Part shown: piece after piece, positions 18,691-32,900 of the stretch | Numbering within the stretch: position 1 is the stretch's first letter | Layout: each line of letters starts with the position of its first letter | NCBI RefSeq assembly: GCF_947242115.1 | Contig: NC_074714.1 | Location: forward strand, 33,986,323-34,050,322 | DNA length: 64,000 nt | From: Biomphalaria glabrata | Lineage: Eukaryota; Mollusca; Gastropoda; Planorbidae | Direction of reading: 5' to 3' | Made by a program: the position numbers and the translations under genes | The notes under the pieces: generated by a model | The model's database searches: none | Told to the model about the DNA's origin: nothing | Seen by the model: the letters and a program-made list of their open reading frames with translations, nothing else

Positions 18691-20787
18691 TATAAAAAAA
18701 AACAAGATGTTGTGAATACATGCGACGATTATTAAAAATGTGACGTATATTAGTATTACAGTGACATTTAATCTACATTATAACTATGTGACCTTGACAT
18801 TCACTTAACATAAGATTAGACAGTCATCCTATGCTATGCACTATTTATTATACTAGACACAGAAATCTTAGACTGGGTAAAGAAACGATTTTTAACCATT
18901 CATTTTTTTTATTTATAAAGATAACTGAAATGAATTGTTGTTAAAAGGTTTCTATGAATAAGATTATCCACCTAAAAAATAACTTTTAATTGTCACTATA
19001 AAAGATCAATATCTCTAATATCGGTACTTCAATTCAAACGCCAGGCATAAGCTAAACAGTACAAAGATCAATAAAAAATAACAATTAGCCAATTATTTAC
19101 TGATAGTTAATTATTTTGTTTGATATCAACGAGGAAAATTAATCCTTTAAATGAATTCTTTTTAAAAATGATTACGGTAAAATTCACCCAGATATCCCTT
19201 TAATTCCTCCCCCCTCCCCCATCTTCCCAACTGGTCCAGACAAGCGCTAGGATCATAGCATATTAAGAAAGCTAAAAGCATGAAATGGTGCTAAACAAAA
19301 ACAATCGGTAAAAATATTTCTCATCTCACAGATGTATGTTTGTTGGTCTAGTAGATCTATTTCAAACTGAATGATATGACTAATCCAAACGAATCGATCC
19401 AGCGACACTTTGTCTCATCTGTTTGTTTTAAATAATGTCTTTTTGATGTTTTTGTTCTTGTTTTTCTTTTCTAGTCAATAACTCCATAATGGGCTGCCAG
19501 GCACGACAGAGGAAAACAAATTGATCCTATGCAACACAACATCTCAATTATATTTGAATCCTTACAGAGCAGTGTCATATACATGGACACCCTTTACAGG
19601 AACGATATCATGTGGAACAGTAAGACATGCTATACACAAAAAAAACAACATAAATAAAAAACAAAAGGCTAAATCTGTTCACTAAAATAATTTATTTCTG
19701 CAATACAAACTTTTTTTTTGTGCCTCGTGTGTATAACAATTGTACAGTAGTAAAAAAAGTAGAACAAACTGGTAATATTGAGACGATATCATAAGTTCAT
19801 TACTACATATAAAAAAAAAATATATATATATCTCGATTTTTGTCTCACATTTGTGGAGAACATTTACATTCGTTCTAGTCGAGAATCCAATGGCCACATC
19901 TGCACATTACACACACACACACACACACACATTCTTTGTTCATGAGCTTACATACATTAATGTGTACATACGTCATTGATTTGTTTTGTTTCTATTTACA
20001 TTTGTTTTTCAGTCAACTTCAAACATTTTTACCTGGCAAATCAAGCGTGCCAGACTTTTTTACAACTTGTGATCAAACAATGCACTCGTTGTCATATGCA
20101 CAACTGACAACACATCTCACTATACTCATCACACAATACATCACACATCATACAACACATCATACTACATACCACACACACCACATCACACACTACATAT
20201 CACATTGTTACTTCTTTTAATGTCACACTGTCAACACGTGAACACGATTGCTTTAAATAATATCTGCATTTGGTCCTGATCTAAACAACATCGGACAGGA
20301 AACAAAGTGATTTGCATAAGTTTCATAAATATCGATGGTGGGGTGGAGGAGGTAGGGGAAGGGGGCATGTCCAAGACATAGTGCAGTCATCACCAGGTGA
20401 TACAATATGGATTTCTGAAGACATATGATCCATGATAATAAGCTCTCAATGTCAAGGATGTTCATAATATGTCACATAAGGGACCAATAGGACTAATTGG
20501 CATGCAAGGTAAAGACATGAATAGTACTGCTACTAGTCTAGCTATTCATTCAAGTACCTGGCCAAAGAAAAATAATTAAAAAACTGACGCCCCCCTCACT
20601 TAAACTTATACTATCAATAAATAATACATTCTAGACTAATAAATAAGTACATCTTTAAAGTGGATCTGGTCCAGTGGCTGCATCTCTGAGGGAGAGATAT
20701 TTGTTTTCACAGACTGCACATAGCTGTGTTAGTTGCCATTAGTTTAGTGTATGTGTTTACTGCAAAGTATTCAGATGGTGAATGTGT
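18691..20787. other. 3' flank of receptor paralogue 2; microsatellites, no gene
   Basis: No supported gene. A CA microsatellite occurs at about 19908-19932, and a CACATCATACAACACAT-like AC-rich stretch at about 20120-20215. The 3' UTR and poly(A) site of paralogue 2 probably lie in 20200-20787; an ATTAAA word on the minus strand near 20216-20222 is a candidate signal only. Confidence 0.4.
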
Positions 20788-20945
20788 TTAGCTGACGAAG
20801 ACTTCTTGGTGGAGCTGTGGGAAGTGGGCTGAGAACATCTCTGGAGATTTGTCTTTGATGTTGTTCAAGAATTTGATGTGGCTCTGGTTGATCTGGTTCA
20901 GGAGTGGCAGGAGACTCAGAAGATTTCTGAACGTTTTATCTGGGT
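20788..20945 (-). CDS. Paralogue 2 last coding exon: helices 10-12 with AF-2-like end
   Basis: A 158-nt exon with acceptor TTTTCCCCAG and stop TAA at 20790-20788. It encodes DPDKTFRNLLSLLPLLNQ, then SHIKFLNNIKDKSPEMF and SAHFPQLHQEVFVS. The pattern L-x-x-E-V-F near the end is that of a helix-12 coactivator motif, so an active rather than repressor-only receptor is possible. Confidence 0.85.
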
Positions 20946-23900
20946 CTGGGGAAAATAAAGAGAGACCACTCTAGGACTGATCTACAAGAGAGAGAACTCC
21001 TACTAAGAAATCTTAACATAGAATAAGTACAACTTCGTATTGCTACTGTGTTACGAACATTGTTTAGAAAATTTCATCAGTTTCCATTTCTAGACTCAAT
21101 AGGATTTAGAACAATAGTTTCCCTTGTCACTCACTAGCGGGATGTGACTAATGACACTGGGAGCTAGCGGGATGTGACTTATGACACTAGGAGCTAGTGG
21201 GATGTGACTAATGACACTAGGAGCTAGTGGGATGTGACTAATGACACTGGGAGCTAGCGGGATGTGACTTATGACACTAGGAGCTAGCGGGATGTGATTA
21301 ATGACACTGGGAGCTAGCGGGATGTGACTTATGACACTAGGAGCTAGCGGGATGTGACTAATGACACTGGGAGCTAGCGGGATGTGACTTAGGACACTAG
21401 GAGCTAGCGGGATGTGACTAATGACACTGGGAGCTAGCGGGATGTGACTTATGACACTAGGAGCTAGCGGGATGTGACTTATGACACTAGGAGCTAGTGG
21501 GATGTGACTAATGACACTGGGAGCTAGCGGGATGTGACTTATGACACTAGGAGCTAGCGGGATGTGACTAATGACACTGGGAGCTAGCGGGATGTGACTT
21601 ATGACACTAGGAGCTAGCGGGATGTGACGAATGACACTGGGAGCTAGCGGGATGTGACTAATAACACTAGGAGCTAGCGGGATGTGACTTATGACACTAG
21701 GAGCTAGCGGGATGTGACTTATGACTTATGTGTGTAACAAATACATTCTTCTCTGGCAAGGAACGCCATAAAGTCTCTTGGCAGCACCCACGCTCAAAAA
21801 GGTGGCACCAGCTTGACCTCTGCATCACCCGAAGGATGGATCTGAAAAGTGTCATCCACACCCGTTCATACCATAGTGCGGACTGCAACTCAGACCATTC
21901 ACTAGTGCTAAGCAAAATCAAACTACTTCTCAAGAAGGCTTACACTTCCACTCAACCCAGAACTAGGCGAATTAACGTCAACCATGTAGGTGACCCAGAG
22001 AAGTGTGCACTCTTTGGCGAGCTCCTGAACAGTTCAATCCCCTCGTTAAGTGATGAAGAAGACATCTCGATCAGATGGGAGAAATTAAGAGACGTAATCT
22101 ACAGTTCGGCAATCACCGCCTTTGGGCCTCAAAAACACAAAAATGTAGACTGGTTTGAGGCGAATCTAGCACATATGGAACCTTGCATCGAGAAAAAACG
22201 ATCTGCACACCTCGCTCACAAGACAAAGCCTAATCCAAAATCTCTGGAGGCCTTCAAAAGTGCTAATAAAGAGGCAAAACAAATGGCTAGAAAATGTGCT
22301 AACAACTTCTGGAGGGATACCTGCAACAGAATCCAAGACAGTCTCCACTCAGGAAATAGCAAAGCTCTATTTGATATCATTAAAGCGGCCCTGGGTCCAG
22401 CAGTGTCTAAGCCTGCCCCCCTTCTATCCAAATCAGGAGAAAAAATTACAGATCAAACCAAGCAGCTAGAACGATGGACAGAACACTACCTCGAAGTCTA
22501 TGCCACACAGAATACAGTAGACGATGTCGCCCTGGCTTCTCTACCAGATCTTCCAGTACTGGAATGTCTAGATGAGCTTCCGAGCCTTAGTGACCTCAAA
22601 AAAGCCATTAACTGCTTAAAAAATAGAAAATCTCCTGGGAGTGATGGTATCCCAGTGGAAGTAGTGAAAGTCAACGAATCACTCCTGCTCCCTGAACTCT
22701 ATATTCTCCTCTGCCGCTGTTGGGAAACAGGTCATGTCCCACAGGACATGCGTGACGCAACTATAGTCACAATATACAAGAACAAAGGGGATCGGAGTGA
22801 TTGCAACAACTATAGGGGTATCTCTCTCCTCAGTATAGTGGGCAAGATCTTTGCTAGAGTGGCACTATCCAGGCTGCAAGTGATAGCTTCTAGAGTCTAC
22901 CCAGAGTCTCAGTGTGGATTCAGGAGTGGTATGTCCACTATAGACATGATATCTTCTCTACGACTACTGCAGGAGAAATTCAGAGAGAGAGACAGACCCC
23001 TTTACATTGTTTTTGTCGATCTGACTAAAGCTTTTGACATGGTCAGCAGAAGTGGCCTTTTCAAACTCCTGAGGAAAATAGGTTGCCCTCCCAAACTACT
23101 GAAGTTAATTGAATGTTTTCACGAGGAAACTAAATGTACTGTCAAATTCAATGGAGCCCAATCAGCACCTTTTGAGGTTTGCAGCGGTGTCAAGCAGGGA
23201 TTTGTGCTCGCACCTACTCTGTTTGGCATATTCTTCTCCTGTCTACTGCATTATGCGTACAGCGACATAAACGAAGGTGTGTTTCTCCATACAAGATCCT
23301 CTGGAAAACTATTTAATGTATCAAGGCTGCGGGCAAAAACCAAGGTTAGGAAGCTACTCGTCAGGGAACTCCTGTATGCTGATGATGCAGCTATTGTGGC
23401 TGATTCTGATATTCAGCTACAGTCCATGGTTGACAAACTATCTGCTGCTTGCCAGAAGTTCGGCTTAAACATCAGTCAAAGCAAGACTAAGATACTTGTC
23501 CAAAACACAAACACTGCACCTCAAGTAAGCATTAATGGCCAACCACTAGAAATTGTTGATCACTTTTGTTACCTTGGCTCCATCATATCCAACAACACTC
23601 TACTGGATAAAGACATAAACAACAGGATAGCCAAGGCAATGGCCACCATGTCACGGTTGCAGAAAAGAGTCTGGGACAACATATTGCTGACTAGCAGTAC
23701 TAAAGCCCTAGTCTACCGGACCTGTGTGTTGAGCACCTTGCTGTACGGAAGTGAAACATGGTCAACCTACTCATGGCAGGAAAAAAAGCTGAATGTCTTC
23801 CACCTCCGATGCCTAAGGCGGATCTTTAAAATAAGGTGGCAAGATAAGATAACAAATGAGGAAGTGCTACATAGAGCAGGATGCCAGGACATCCGCTCTG

Positions 23901-26900
23901 TTATCAGCAGCAGACGCCTTGGCTGGCTTGGCCACGTTCGTAGAATGCCAGTAGGTCGACTTCCACAGGACATCCTGTATGGCGATCTAATTGAAGGCAG
24001 GAGAGCCGCTGGTCGCCCACTTTTACGTTATACGGATGTATGCAAACGCGACATGAAGCTCTTCAAAATCGACACTAGCAACTGGGAAGAGGTGGCACTG
24101 GACAGATCCACATGGAGAGAGAGCATAAAGGAAGGGTCACAGATTGCAGATGTCATACACAACAGAAGCAGAAAGAAGGGTGAAAATGCAATGGCGCCTG
24201 GTGATTTTATATGCCCAACCTGTGATCGCAGCTGTGTATCAAGGATTGGCCTCTTTAGTCACACAAGAAGTTGCAAAGGGAAAAGATCGTCTCACGAGAC
24301 GTAAAATGCCACAGACTTATGACACTAGGAGCTAGCGGGATGTGACGAATGACACTGGGAGCTAGCGGGATGTGACTTATGACACTAGGAGCTAGCGGGA
24401 TGTGACTAATGACACTGGGAGCTAGCGGGATGTGACTTATGACACTAGGAGCTAGCGGGATGTGACGAATGACACTGGGAGCTAGCGGGATGTGACTAAT
24501 GACACTAGGAGCTAGCGGGATGTGACTTATGACACTAGGAGCTAGCGGGATGTGACTTATGACTTATGTGTGTAACAAATACATTCTTCTCTGGCAAGGA
24601 ACGCCATAAAGTCTCTTGGCAGCACCCACGCTCAAAAAGGTTGCACCAGCTTGACCTCTGCATCACCCGAAGGATGGATCTGAAAAGTGTCATCCACACC
24701 CGTTCATACCATAGTGCGGACTGCAACTCAGACCATTCACTAGTGCTAAGCAAAATCAAACTACTTCTCAAGAAGGCTTACACTTCCACTCAACCCAGAA
24801 CTAGGCGAATTAACGTCAACCATGTAGGTGACCCAGAGAAGTGTGCACTCTTTGGCGAGCTCCTGAACAGTTCAATCCCCTCGTTAAGTGATGAAGAAGA
24901 CATCTCGATCAGATGGGAGAAATTAAGAGACGTAGTCTACAGTTCGGCAATCACCGCCTTTGGGCCTCAAAAACACAAAAATGTAGACTGGTTTGAGGCG
25001 AATCTAGCACATATGGAACCTTGCATCGAGAAAAAACGATCTGCACACCTCGCTCACAAGACAAAGCCTAATCCAAAATCTCTGGAGGCCTTCAAAAGTG
25101 CTAATAAAGAGGCAAAACAAATGGCTAGAAAATGTGCTAACAACTTCTGGAGGGATACCTGCAACAGAATCCAAGACAGTCTCCACTCAGGAAATAGCAA
25201 AGCTCTATTTGATATCATTAAAGCGGCCCTGGGTCCAGCAGTGTCTAAGCCTGCCCCCCTTCTATCCAAATCAGGAGAAAAAATTACAGATCAAACCAAG
25301 CAGCTAGAACGATGGACAGAACACTACCTCGAAGTCTATGCCACACAGAATACAGTAGACGATGTCGCCCTGGCTTCTCTACCAGATCTTCCAGTACTGG
25401 AATGTCTAGATGAGCTTCCGAGCCTTAGTGACCTCAAAAAAGCCATTAACTGCTTAAAAAATAGAAAATCTCCTGGGAGTGATGGTATCCCAGTGGAAGT
25501 AGTGAAAGTCAACGAATCACTCCTGCTCCCTGAACTCTATATTCTCCTCTGCCGCTGTTGGGAAACAGGTCATGTCCCACAGGACATGCGTGACGCAACT
25601 ATAGTCACAATATACAAGAACAAAGGGGATCGGAGTGATTGCAACAACTATAGGGGTATCTCTCTCCTCAGTATAGTGGGCAAGATCTTTGCTAGAGTGG
25701 CACTATCCAGGCTGCAAGTGATAGCTTCTAGAGTCTACCCAGAGTCTCAGTGTGGATTCAGGAGTGGTATGTCCACTATAGACATGATATCTTCTCTACG
25801 ACTACTGCAGGAGAAATTCAGAGAGAGAGACAGACCCCTTTACATTGTTTTTGTCGATCTGACTAAAGCTTTTGACATGGTCAGCAGAAGTGGCCTTTTC
25901 AAACTCCTGAGGAAAATAGGTTGCCCTCCCAAACTACTGAAGTTAATTGAATGTTTTCACGAGGAAACTAAATGTACTGTCAAATTCAATGGAGCCCAAT
26001 CAGCACCTTTTGAGGTTTGCAGCGGTGTCAAGCAGGGATTTGTGCTCGCACCTACTCTGTTTGGCATATTCTTCTCCTGTCTACTGCATTATGCGTACAG
26101 CGACATAAACGAAGGTGTGTTTCTCCATACAAGATCCTCTGGAAAACTATTTAATGTATCAAGGCTGCGGGCAAAAACCAAGGTTAGGAAGCTACTCGTC
26201 AGGGAACTCCTGTATGCTGATGATGCAGCTATTGTGGCTGATTCTGATATTCAGCTACAGTCCATGGTTGACAAACTATCTGCTGCTTGCCAGAAGTTCG
26301 GCTTAAACATCAGTCAAAGCAAGACTAAGATACTTGTCCAAAACACAAACACTGCACCTCAAGTAAGCATTAATGGCCAACCACTAGAAATTGTTGATCA
26401 CTTTTGTTACCTTGGCTCCATCATATCCAACAACACTCTACTGGATAAAGACATAAACAACAGGATAGCCAAGGCAATGGCCACCATGTCACGGTTGCAG
26501 AAAAGAGTCTGGGACAACATATTGCTGACTAGCAGTACTAAAGCCCTAGTCTACCGGACCTGTGTGTTGAGCACCTTGCTGTACGGAAGTGAAACATGGT
26601 CAACCTACTCATGGCAGGAAAAAAAGCTGAATGTCTTCCACCTCCGATGCCTAAGGCGGATCTTTAAAATAAGGTGGCAAGATAAGATAACAAATGAGGA
26701 AGTGCTACATAGAGCAGGATGCCAGGACATCCGCTCTGTTATCAGCAGCAGACGCCTTGGCTGGCTTGGCCACGTTCGTAGAATGCCAGTAGGTCGACTT
26801 CCACAGGACATCCTGTATGGCGATCTAATTGAAGGCAGGAGAGCCGCTGGTCGCCCACTTTTACGTTATACGGATGTATGCAAACGCGACATGAAGCTCT

Positions 26901-29900
26901 TCAAAATCGACACTGGCAACTGGGAAGAGGTGGCACTGGACAGATCCACATGGAGAGAGAGCATAAAGGAAGGGTCACAGATTGCAGATGTCATACACAA
27001 CAGAAGCAGAAAGAAGGGTGAAAATGCAATGGCGCCTGGTGATTTTATATGCCCAACCTGTGATCGCAGCTGTGTATCAAGGATTGGCCTCTTTAGTCAC
27101 ACAAGAAGTTGCAAAGGGAAAAGATCGTCTCACGAGACGTAAAATGCCACAGACTTATGACACTAGGAGCTAGCGGGATGTGACGAATGACACTGGGAGC
27201 TAGCGGGATGTGACTAATGACACTAGGAGCTAGCGGGATGTGACTAATGACACTAGGAGCTAGCGGGAAGTGACTAATGACACTAGGAGCTAGCGGGATG
27301 TGACTAATGACACTGGGAGCTAGCGGTATGTGACTAATGACACTACGAGCTAGTGGGATGTGACTAATGACACTACGAGCTAGTGGGATGTGACTAATGA
27401 CACTAGGAGCTAGTGGGATGTGACTAATGACACTACGAGCTAGTGGGATATGACTAATGACACTAATAGCTAGTGGGATGTGACTAATGACACTGGGAGC
27501 TAGTGGGATGTGACTAATGACACTGGGAGCGAGCGGGATGTGACTAATGACACTACGAGCTAGTGGGATGTGACTAATGACACTGGGAGCTAGCGGGATG
27601 TGACTAATGACACTGGGAGCTAGCGGGATGTGACTAATGACACTAGGAGCTAGCGGGATGTGACTAATGACACTAGGAGGTAGTGGGATGTGACTAATGA
27701 CACTGGGAGCTAGCGGGATGTGACTAATGACACTACGAGCTAGTGGGATGTGACTAATGACACTGGGAGCTAGCGGGATGTGACTAATGACACTAGGAGC
27801 TAGTGGGATGTGACTAATGACACTAGGAGCTAGTGGGATGTGACTAATGACACTGGGAGCTAGCGGTATGTGACTAATGACACTACGAGCTAGTGGGATG
27901 TGACTAATGACACTACGAGCTAGTGGGATGTGACTAATGACACTAGGAGCTAGTGGGATGTGACTAATGACACTACGAGCTAGTGGGATATGACTAATGA
28001 CACTAATAGCTAGTGGGATGTGACTAATGACACTGGGAGCTAGTGGGATGTGACTAATGACACTGGGAGCTAGCGGGATGTGACTAATGACACTACGAGC
28101 TAGTGGGATGTGACTAATGACACTGGGAGCTAGCGGGATGTGACTAATGACACTGGGAGCTAGCGGGATGTGACTAATGACACTAGGAGCTAGCGGGATG
28201 TGACTAATGACACTAGGAGGTAGGGGGATGTGACTAATGACACTGGGAGCTAGCGGGATGTGACTAATGACACTACGAGCTAGTGGGATGTGACTAATGA
28301 CACTGGGAGCTAGCGGGATGTGACTAATGACACTGGGAGCTAGCGGGATGTGACTAATGACACTAGGAGCTAGCGGGATGTGACTAATGACACTGGGAGC
28401 TAGCGGGATGTGACTTATGACACTAGGAGCTAGCGGGATGTGACTAATGACACTGGGAGATAACGGGATGTGACTTATGACACTAGGAGCTAGTGGGATG
28501 TGACTAATGACACTAGGAGCTAGCGGGATGTGACTAATGACACTAGGAGCTAGCGGGATGTGACTAATGACACTGGGAGCTAGCGGTATGTGACTAATGA
28601 CACTACGAGCTAGTGGGATGTGACTAATGACACTACGAGCTAGTGGGATGTGACTAATGACACTAGGAGCTAGTGGGATGTGACTAATGACACTACGAGC
28701 TAGTGGGATATGACTAATGACACTAATAGCTAGTGGGATGTGACTAATGACACTGGGAGCTAGTGGGATGTGACTAATGACACTGGGAGCGAGCGGGATG
28801 TGACTAATGACACTACGAGCTAGTGGGATGTGACTAATGACACTGGGAGCTAGCGGGATGTGACTAATGACACTGGGAGCTAGCGGGATGTGACTAATGA
28901 CACTAGGAGCTAGCGGGATGTGACTAATGACACTAGGAGGTAGTGGGATGTGACTAATGACACTGGGAGCTAGCGGGATGTGACTAATGACACTACGAGC
29001 TAGTGGGATGTGACTAATGACACTGGGAGCTAGCGGGATGTGACTAATGACACTAGGAGCTAGTGGGATGTGACTAATGACACTAGGAGCTAGTGGGATG
29101 TGACTAATGACACTGGGAGCTAGCGGTATGTGACTAATGACACTACGAGCTAGTGGGATGTGACTAATGACACTACGAGCTAGTGGGATGTGACTAATGA
29201 CACTAGGAGCTAGTGGGATGTGACTAATGACACTACGAGCTAGTGGGATATGACTAATGACACTAATAGCTAGTGGGATGTGACTAATGACACTGGGAGC
29301 TAGTGGGATGTGACTAATGACACTAGGAGCTAGCGGGATGTGACTAATGACACTACGAGCTAGTGGGATGTGACTAATGACACTGGGAGCTAGCGGGATG
29401 TGACTAATGACACTGGGAGCTAGCGGGATGTGACTAATGACACTACGAGCTAGCGGGATGTGACTAATGACACTAGGAGGTAGGGGGATGTGACTAATGA
29501 CACTGGGAGCTAGCGGGATGTGACTAATGACACTACGAGCTAGTGGGATGTGACTAATGACACTGGGAGCTAGCGGGATGTGACTAATGACACTGGGAGC
29601 TAGCGGGATGTGACTAATGACACTAGGAGCTAGCGGGATGTGACTAATGACACTGGGAGCTAGCGGGATGTGACTTATGACACTAGGAGCTAGCGGGATG
29701 TGACTAATGACACTGGGAGATAGCGGGATGTGACTTATGACACTAGGAGCTAGTGGGATGTGACTAATGACACTAGGAGCTAGCGGGATGTGACTAATGA
29801 CACTAGGAGCTAGTGGGATGTGACTAATGACACTAGGAGCTAGCGGGATGTGACTAATGACACTAGGAGCTAGCGGGATGTGACTAATGACACTAGGAGC

Positions 29901-32900
29901 TAGCGGGATGTGACTAATGACACTAGGAGCTAGCGGGATGTGACTAATGACACTAGGAGCTAGAGGGATGTGACTAATGACACTAGGAGCTAGCGGGATG
30001 TGACTAATGACACTAGGAGCTAGCGGGATGTGACTTATGACACTAGGAGCTAGTGGGATGTGACTAATGACACTAGGAGCTAGCGGGATGTGACTAATGA
30101 CACTAGGAGCTAACTATTCCTTGTCTCATCACGTCATTAATCACATTGAATTATTTTTCTGCCAATTAATCTGATTCACGAGAAGTTGACAACATGTTGG
30201 GTTTTTTTTGTTGTTTTTTTTTGTTGTTGTGGGATACATACAACCTAATAGCACGGGAGCTCGAGTTTGAATCTTGATTCGAACTGAGTTTTGTTTGCTG
30301 AACGCCTAAAGGCAGCACAGGAACCTCCCAGATACACCCATTCCCCAGCAGGCCCACAAAGATATTGGACTAGAGCGTACTAAAAGATGCACGTATAGAA
30401 AAGCAATTTTTTAAAAAAATGTAATACTATAGAAACGAAATTTATTTCACTAGTAGTACGTAAGTTATACATATGTATATATTCTCTAAATCTCACCATT
30501 ATGTGTCTGTTTCAATAGTTGGTAGAGAGCTCTCAAATACAATTTTTGAATAGTCTTGACTGATGACACATTCTGTAAACCTGTTCTATCTGGAAGCAAA
30601 GTTAGAATGTTTAAAACTAACTGTATGTTTTGTTGTTCTTTATTGGCAATTCAAAAAAATAAATAACACTTTAAAAAAATAATTTTTAGCCGAGAGTTGG
30701 AATTTTACTCGTTAATAATTTAAACATTTGGGATTATTTCCCTTTTTACTTCTGCATATAATTATTTGACAAAGCTTTGAGTCAAATGGATATTTTTTAC
30801 CTGGGGAAATGAGTAAGGCTGCTGTGAACAGACCATACTCTCCATCGGTCAATCGGAGTGGGTTCAACTGTTCTGCCACTTGAAACATTTGATCTATGAG
30901 TGGCCCCATAGGCATCTGACGGACAACATCTCTGTGAGACATACACAAGAAACTGTTAGTCGACTGTTAACACATACATTGTCATCTACTCTTAAAATAT
31001 CAGTCTTAAACAGCTGATACATTTATACATTAGTTCAAAAAACTTCTCTATTACTTCAGTCTTTAACAGCGGATACATTTATACATTAGTCCAACAAACT
31101 TCTCTATTACTTCAGTAGAAATAGGACAATGGGGTTTGAGCTCTCACCTTTTGCATTTCATCTTGAGCTGCGGGTCCAACATTTCCTGGCTGACCTCATC
31201 AATCAGAAGGGAGATGCGTGTCACCATAACCTCGAAGCTGCCCTGCTTGATGAGCTGGATCTGATCCTCGGGGTTGACCTCGGAGAATCCTGGCAGCATC
31301 TTGCAGAAGTTGATGACCTTGGTCAGTTCTGGGACCATTGAGGTGGTGAACTGTTTCCAGACGAGACTTGGGTTGTTGCTGTCCACCTGAAGATAAGATA
31401 GAACCAAAACGTTGTATTAATATATGCAGCTACTAAGTTAAACTTTGAATGAGAGACTTCCAACAGAAAGAGGTAAATACGAAGTCACAATACAATAGAT
31501 CTATGTGAGGAAATAAGAAACTATAAAGGCAATGAGCCACAAGTTTTCAGTAAGTTATGCTCACGTAAAATTGTTAAAATAATTTTATATTCAATAGAAA
31601 AGAGTTAATATTATTTATGGTGCTCATTCAGCTTTCAATTGACTCTTACATTACTGCATGTCTGTTGAACAGTGGAATTTTGGTTTGAGATTTTTTAATA
31701 TTCAATAGAATGACTCTTTTTTTATGATATTAAATATAAGACTTCTACTATTTTCATGAGTACTATCCAAAGTTACATTCAGTTGTGTTTCAATCAACAT
31801 AGAATTAAAACCGAGGGAAATCTGTAGTTTCCATGTTGAGAGATTAGACGTGATGCCGTCTTTGTACCTGTTCATTAGATTCTTTAATTCTTTCGTTGGC
31901 GTCCAAGACATTGGCGTGGGTGTTGATGGTGGTGTCCAGGTGGGCGCCTACAATCGTGTCAGTGATTTGTTTCAGTAACACTTTCTCAGATTCATTTGTC
32001 TCCTCGCGGATCTGCGTAGAGGACAGAAGAAAATGTATTAACTCTAGGCACAAGAACAAGATTGATTCTTCATTTTTAGGCGAAGAGTAAAAGTCTAATT
32101 AATTTTTACAATATTTAGCAAAAAAAACCTTTAAAAATCAAAGTAAGATTATAGCGTATTGAACAAAATGGCATATCTCTCTATACTAAAGAAATCTTAG
32201 ACTGTAAAACTAAAATGGTTTCATTTTGAAAAATAAACAACAACTTACCCCAATCAGAAGTCTGGCCACATCAGAAACATTAGCGTTAGGGTCTGGTGTC
32301 GCTTGTGTCTGGGTATCAGTCTGGAGAGCAAAAAAGTCAAAGATTTTCAGCCCTACATTTATTAATTGGAAACCAAATTATTATCTCCTCCTTTTTTTAA
32401 AATCCTCCTGTAACTATTTTAAGTAACATACACACTTAATGTAAACTTTAACCTTAACACGCAGTGCTGTAATTAAGAGATAAGAGAATTTAATTTTGAC
32501 TACAATTGACAACCTCAGCGTCACTACCTTAATTATAAAATTGTTGATATGTTAAAATAGCTGGATATTTGTCCTCACGTCACCACTATGCATGAGATGT
32601 ACACAATACAAGTACTATTAATCAGTTACTAATTCACGTACATCTTTAGTCATTTAGACTATTATTGGAGCGGCTCGCATCTTATAAATACAATATACTA
32701 TGGTTCCTCTTTTATGTCGTTATCAGCTCGCCAAGGGAGATAATGTTTTGATATCATTGATTGTCTACATTGACTGAGAGTGCTTACCTCTTGTCTGACA
32801 GGACAACGTGAAACTGTAGCTGAGACGTTGGTGTTGATGTTGGCGTGCCCTTGGTTGTCGATGGTGATGGTGGAGGTGGTGTTCAGGTTGGTGGTGTTCA

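Larger units (their letters stand above)
21134..30112. repeat. 30-bp minisatellite array interrupted by two LINE copies
   Basis: Unit GGGATGTGACTAATGACACT plus about 10 bases (AGGAGCTAGC and variants), in three blocks: 21134-21725, 24314-24563 and 27152-30112. Within the last block, variant units recur in a fixed order: the pair carrying CACTACGAGC then GATATGACTAATGACACTAATAGC occurs at about 27421, 27961, 28681 and 29221, giving a higher-order period of 540 bp (18 units), once 720 bp. It lies in the last intron of receptor paralogue 2. Confidence 0.95.

Noticed and set aside
17927-18735. Three plus-strand open frames of about 250 codons
   Set aside because: Product of a 28-bp tandem repeat lacking stops in every frame.
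21728-27142. Two host genes of 858 residues
   Set aside because: Reverse transcriptase boxes, endonuclease tail, zinc-finger end and target duplications identify them as LINE copies.
21134-30112. CRISPR-like array
   Set aside because: Repeats are contiguous 30-bp units without unique spacers, in an intron of an animal gene.
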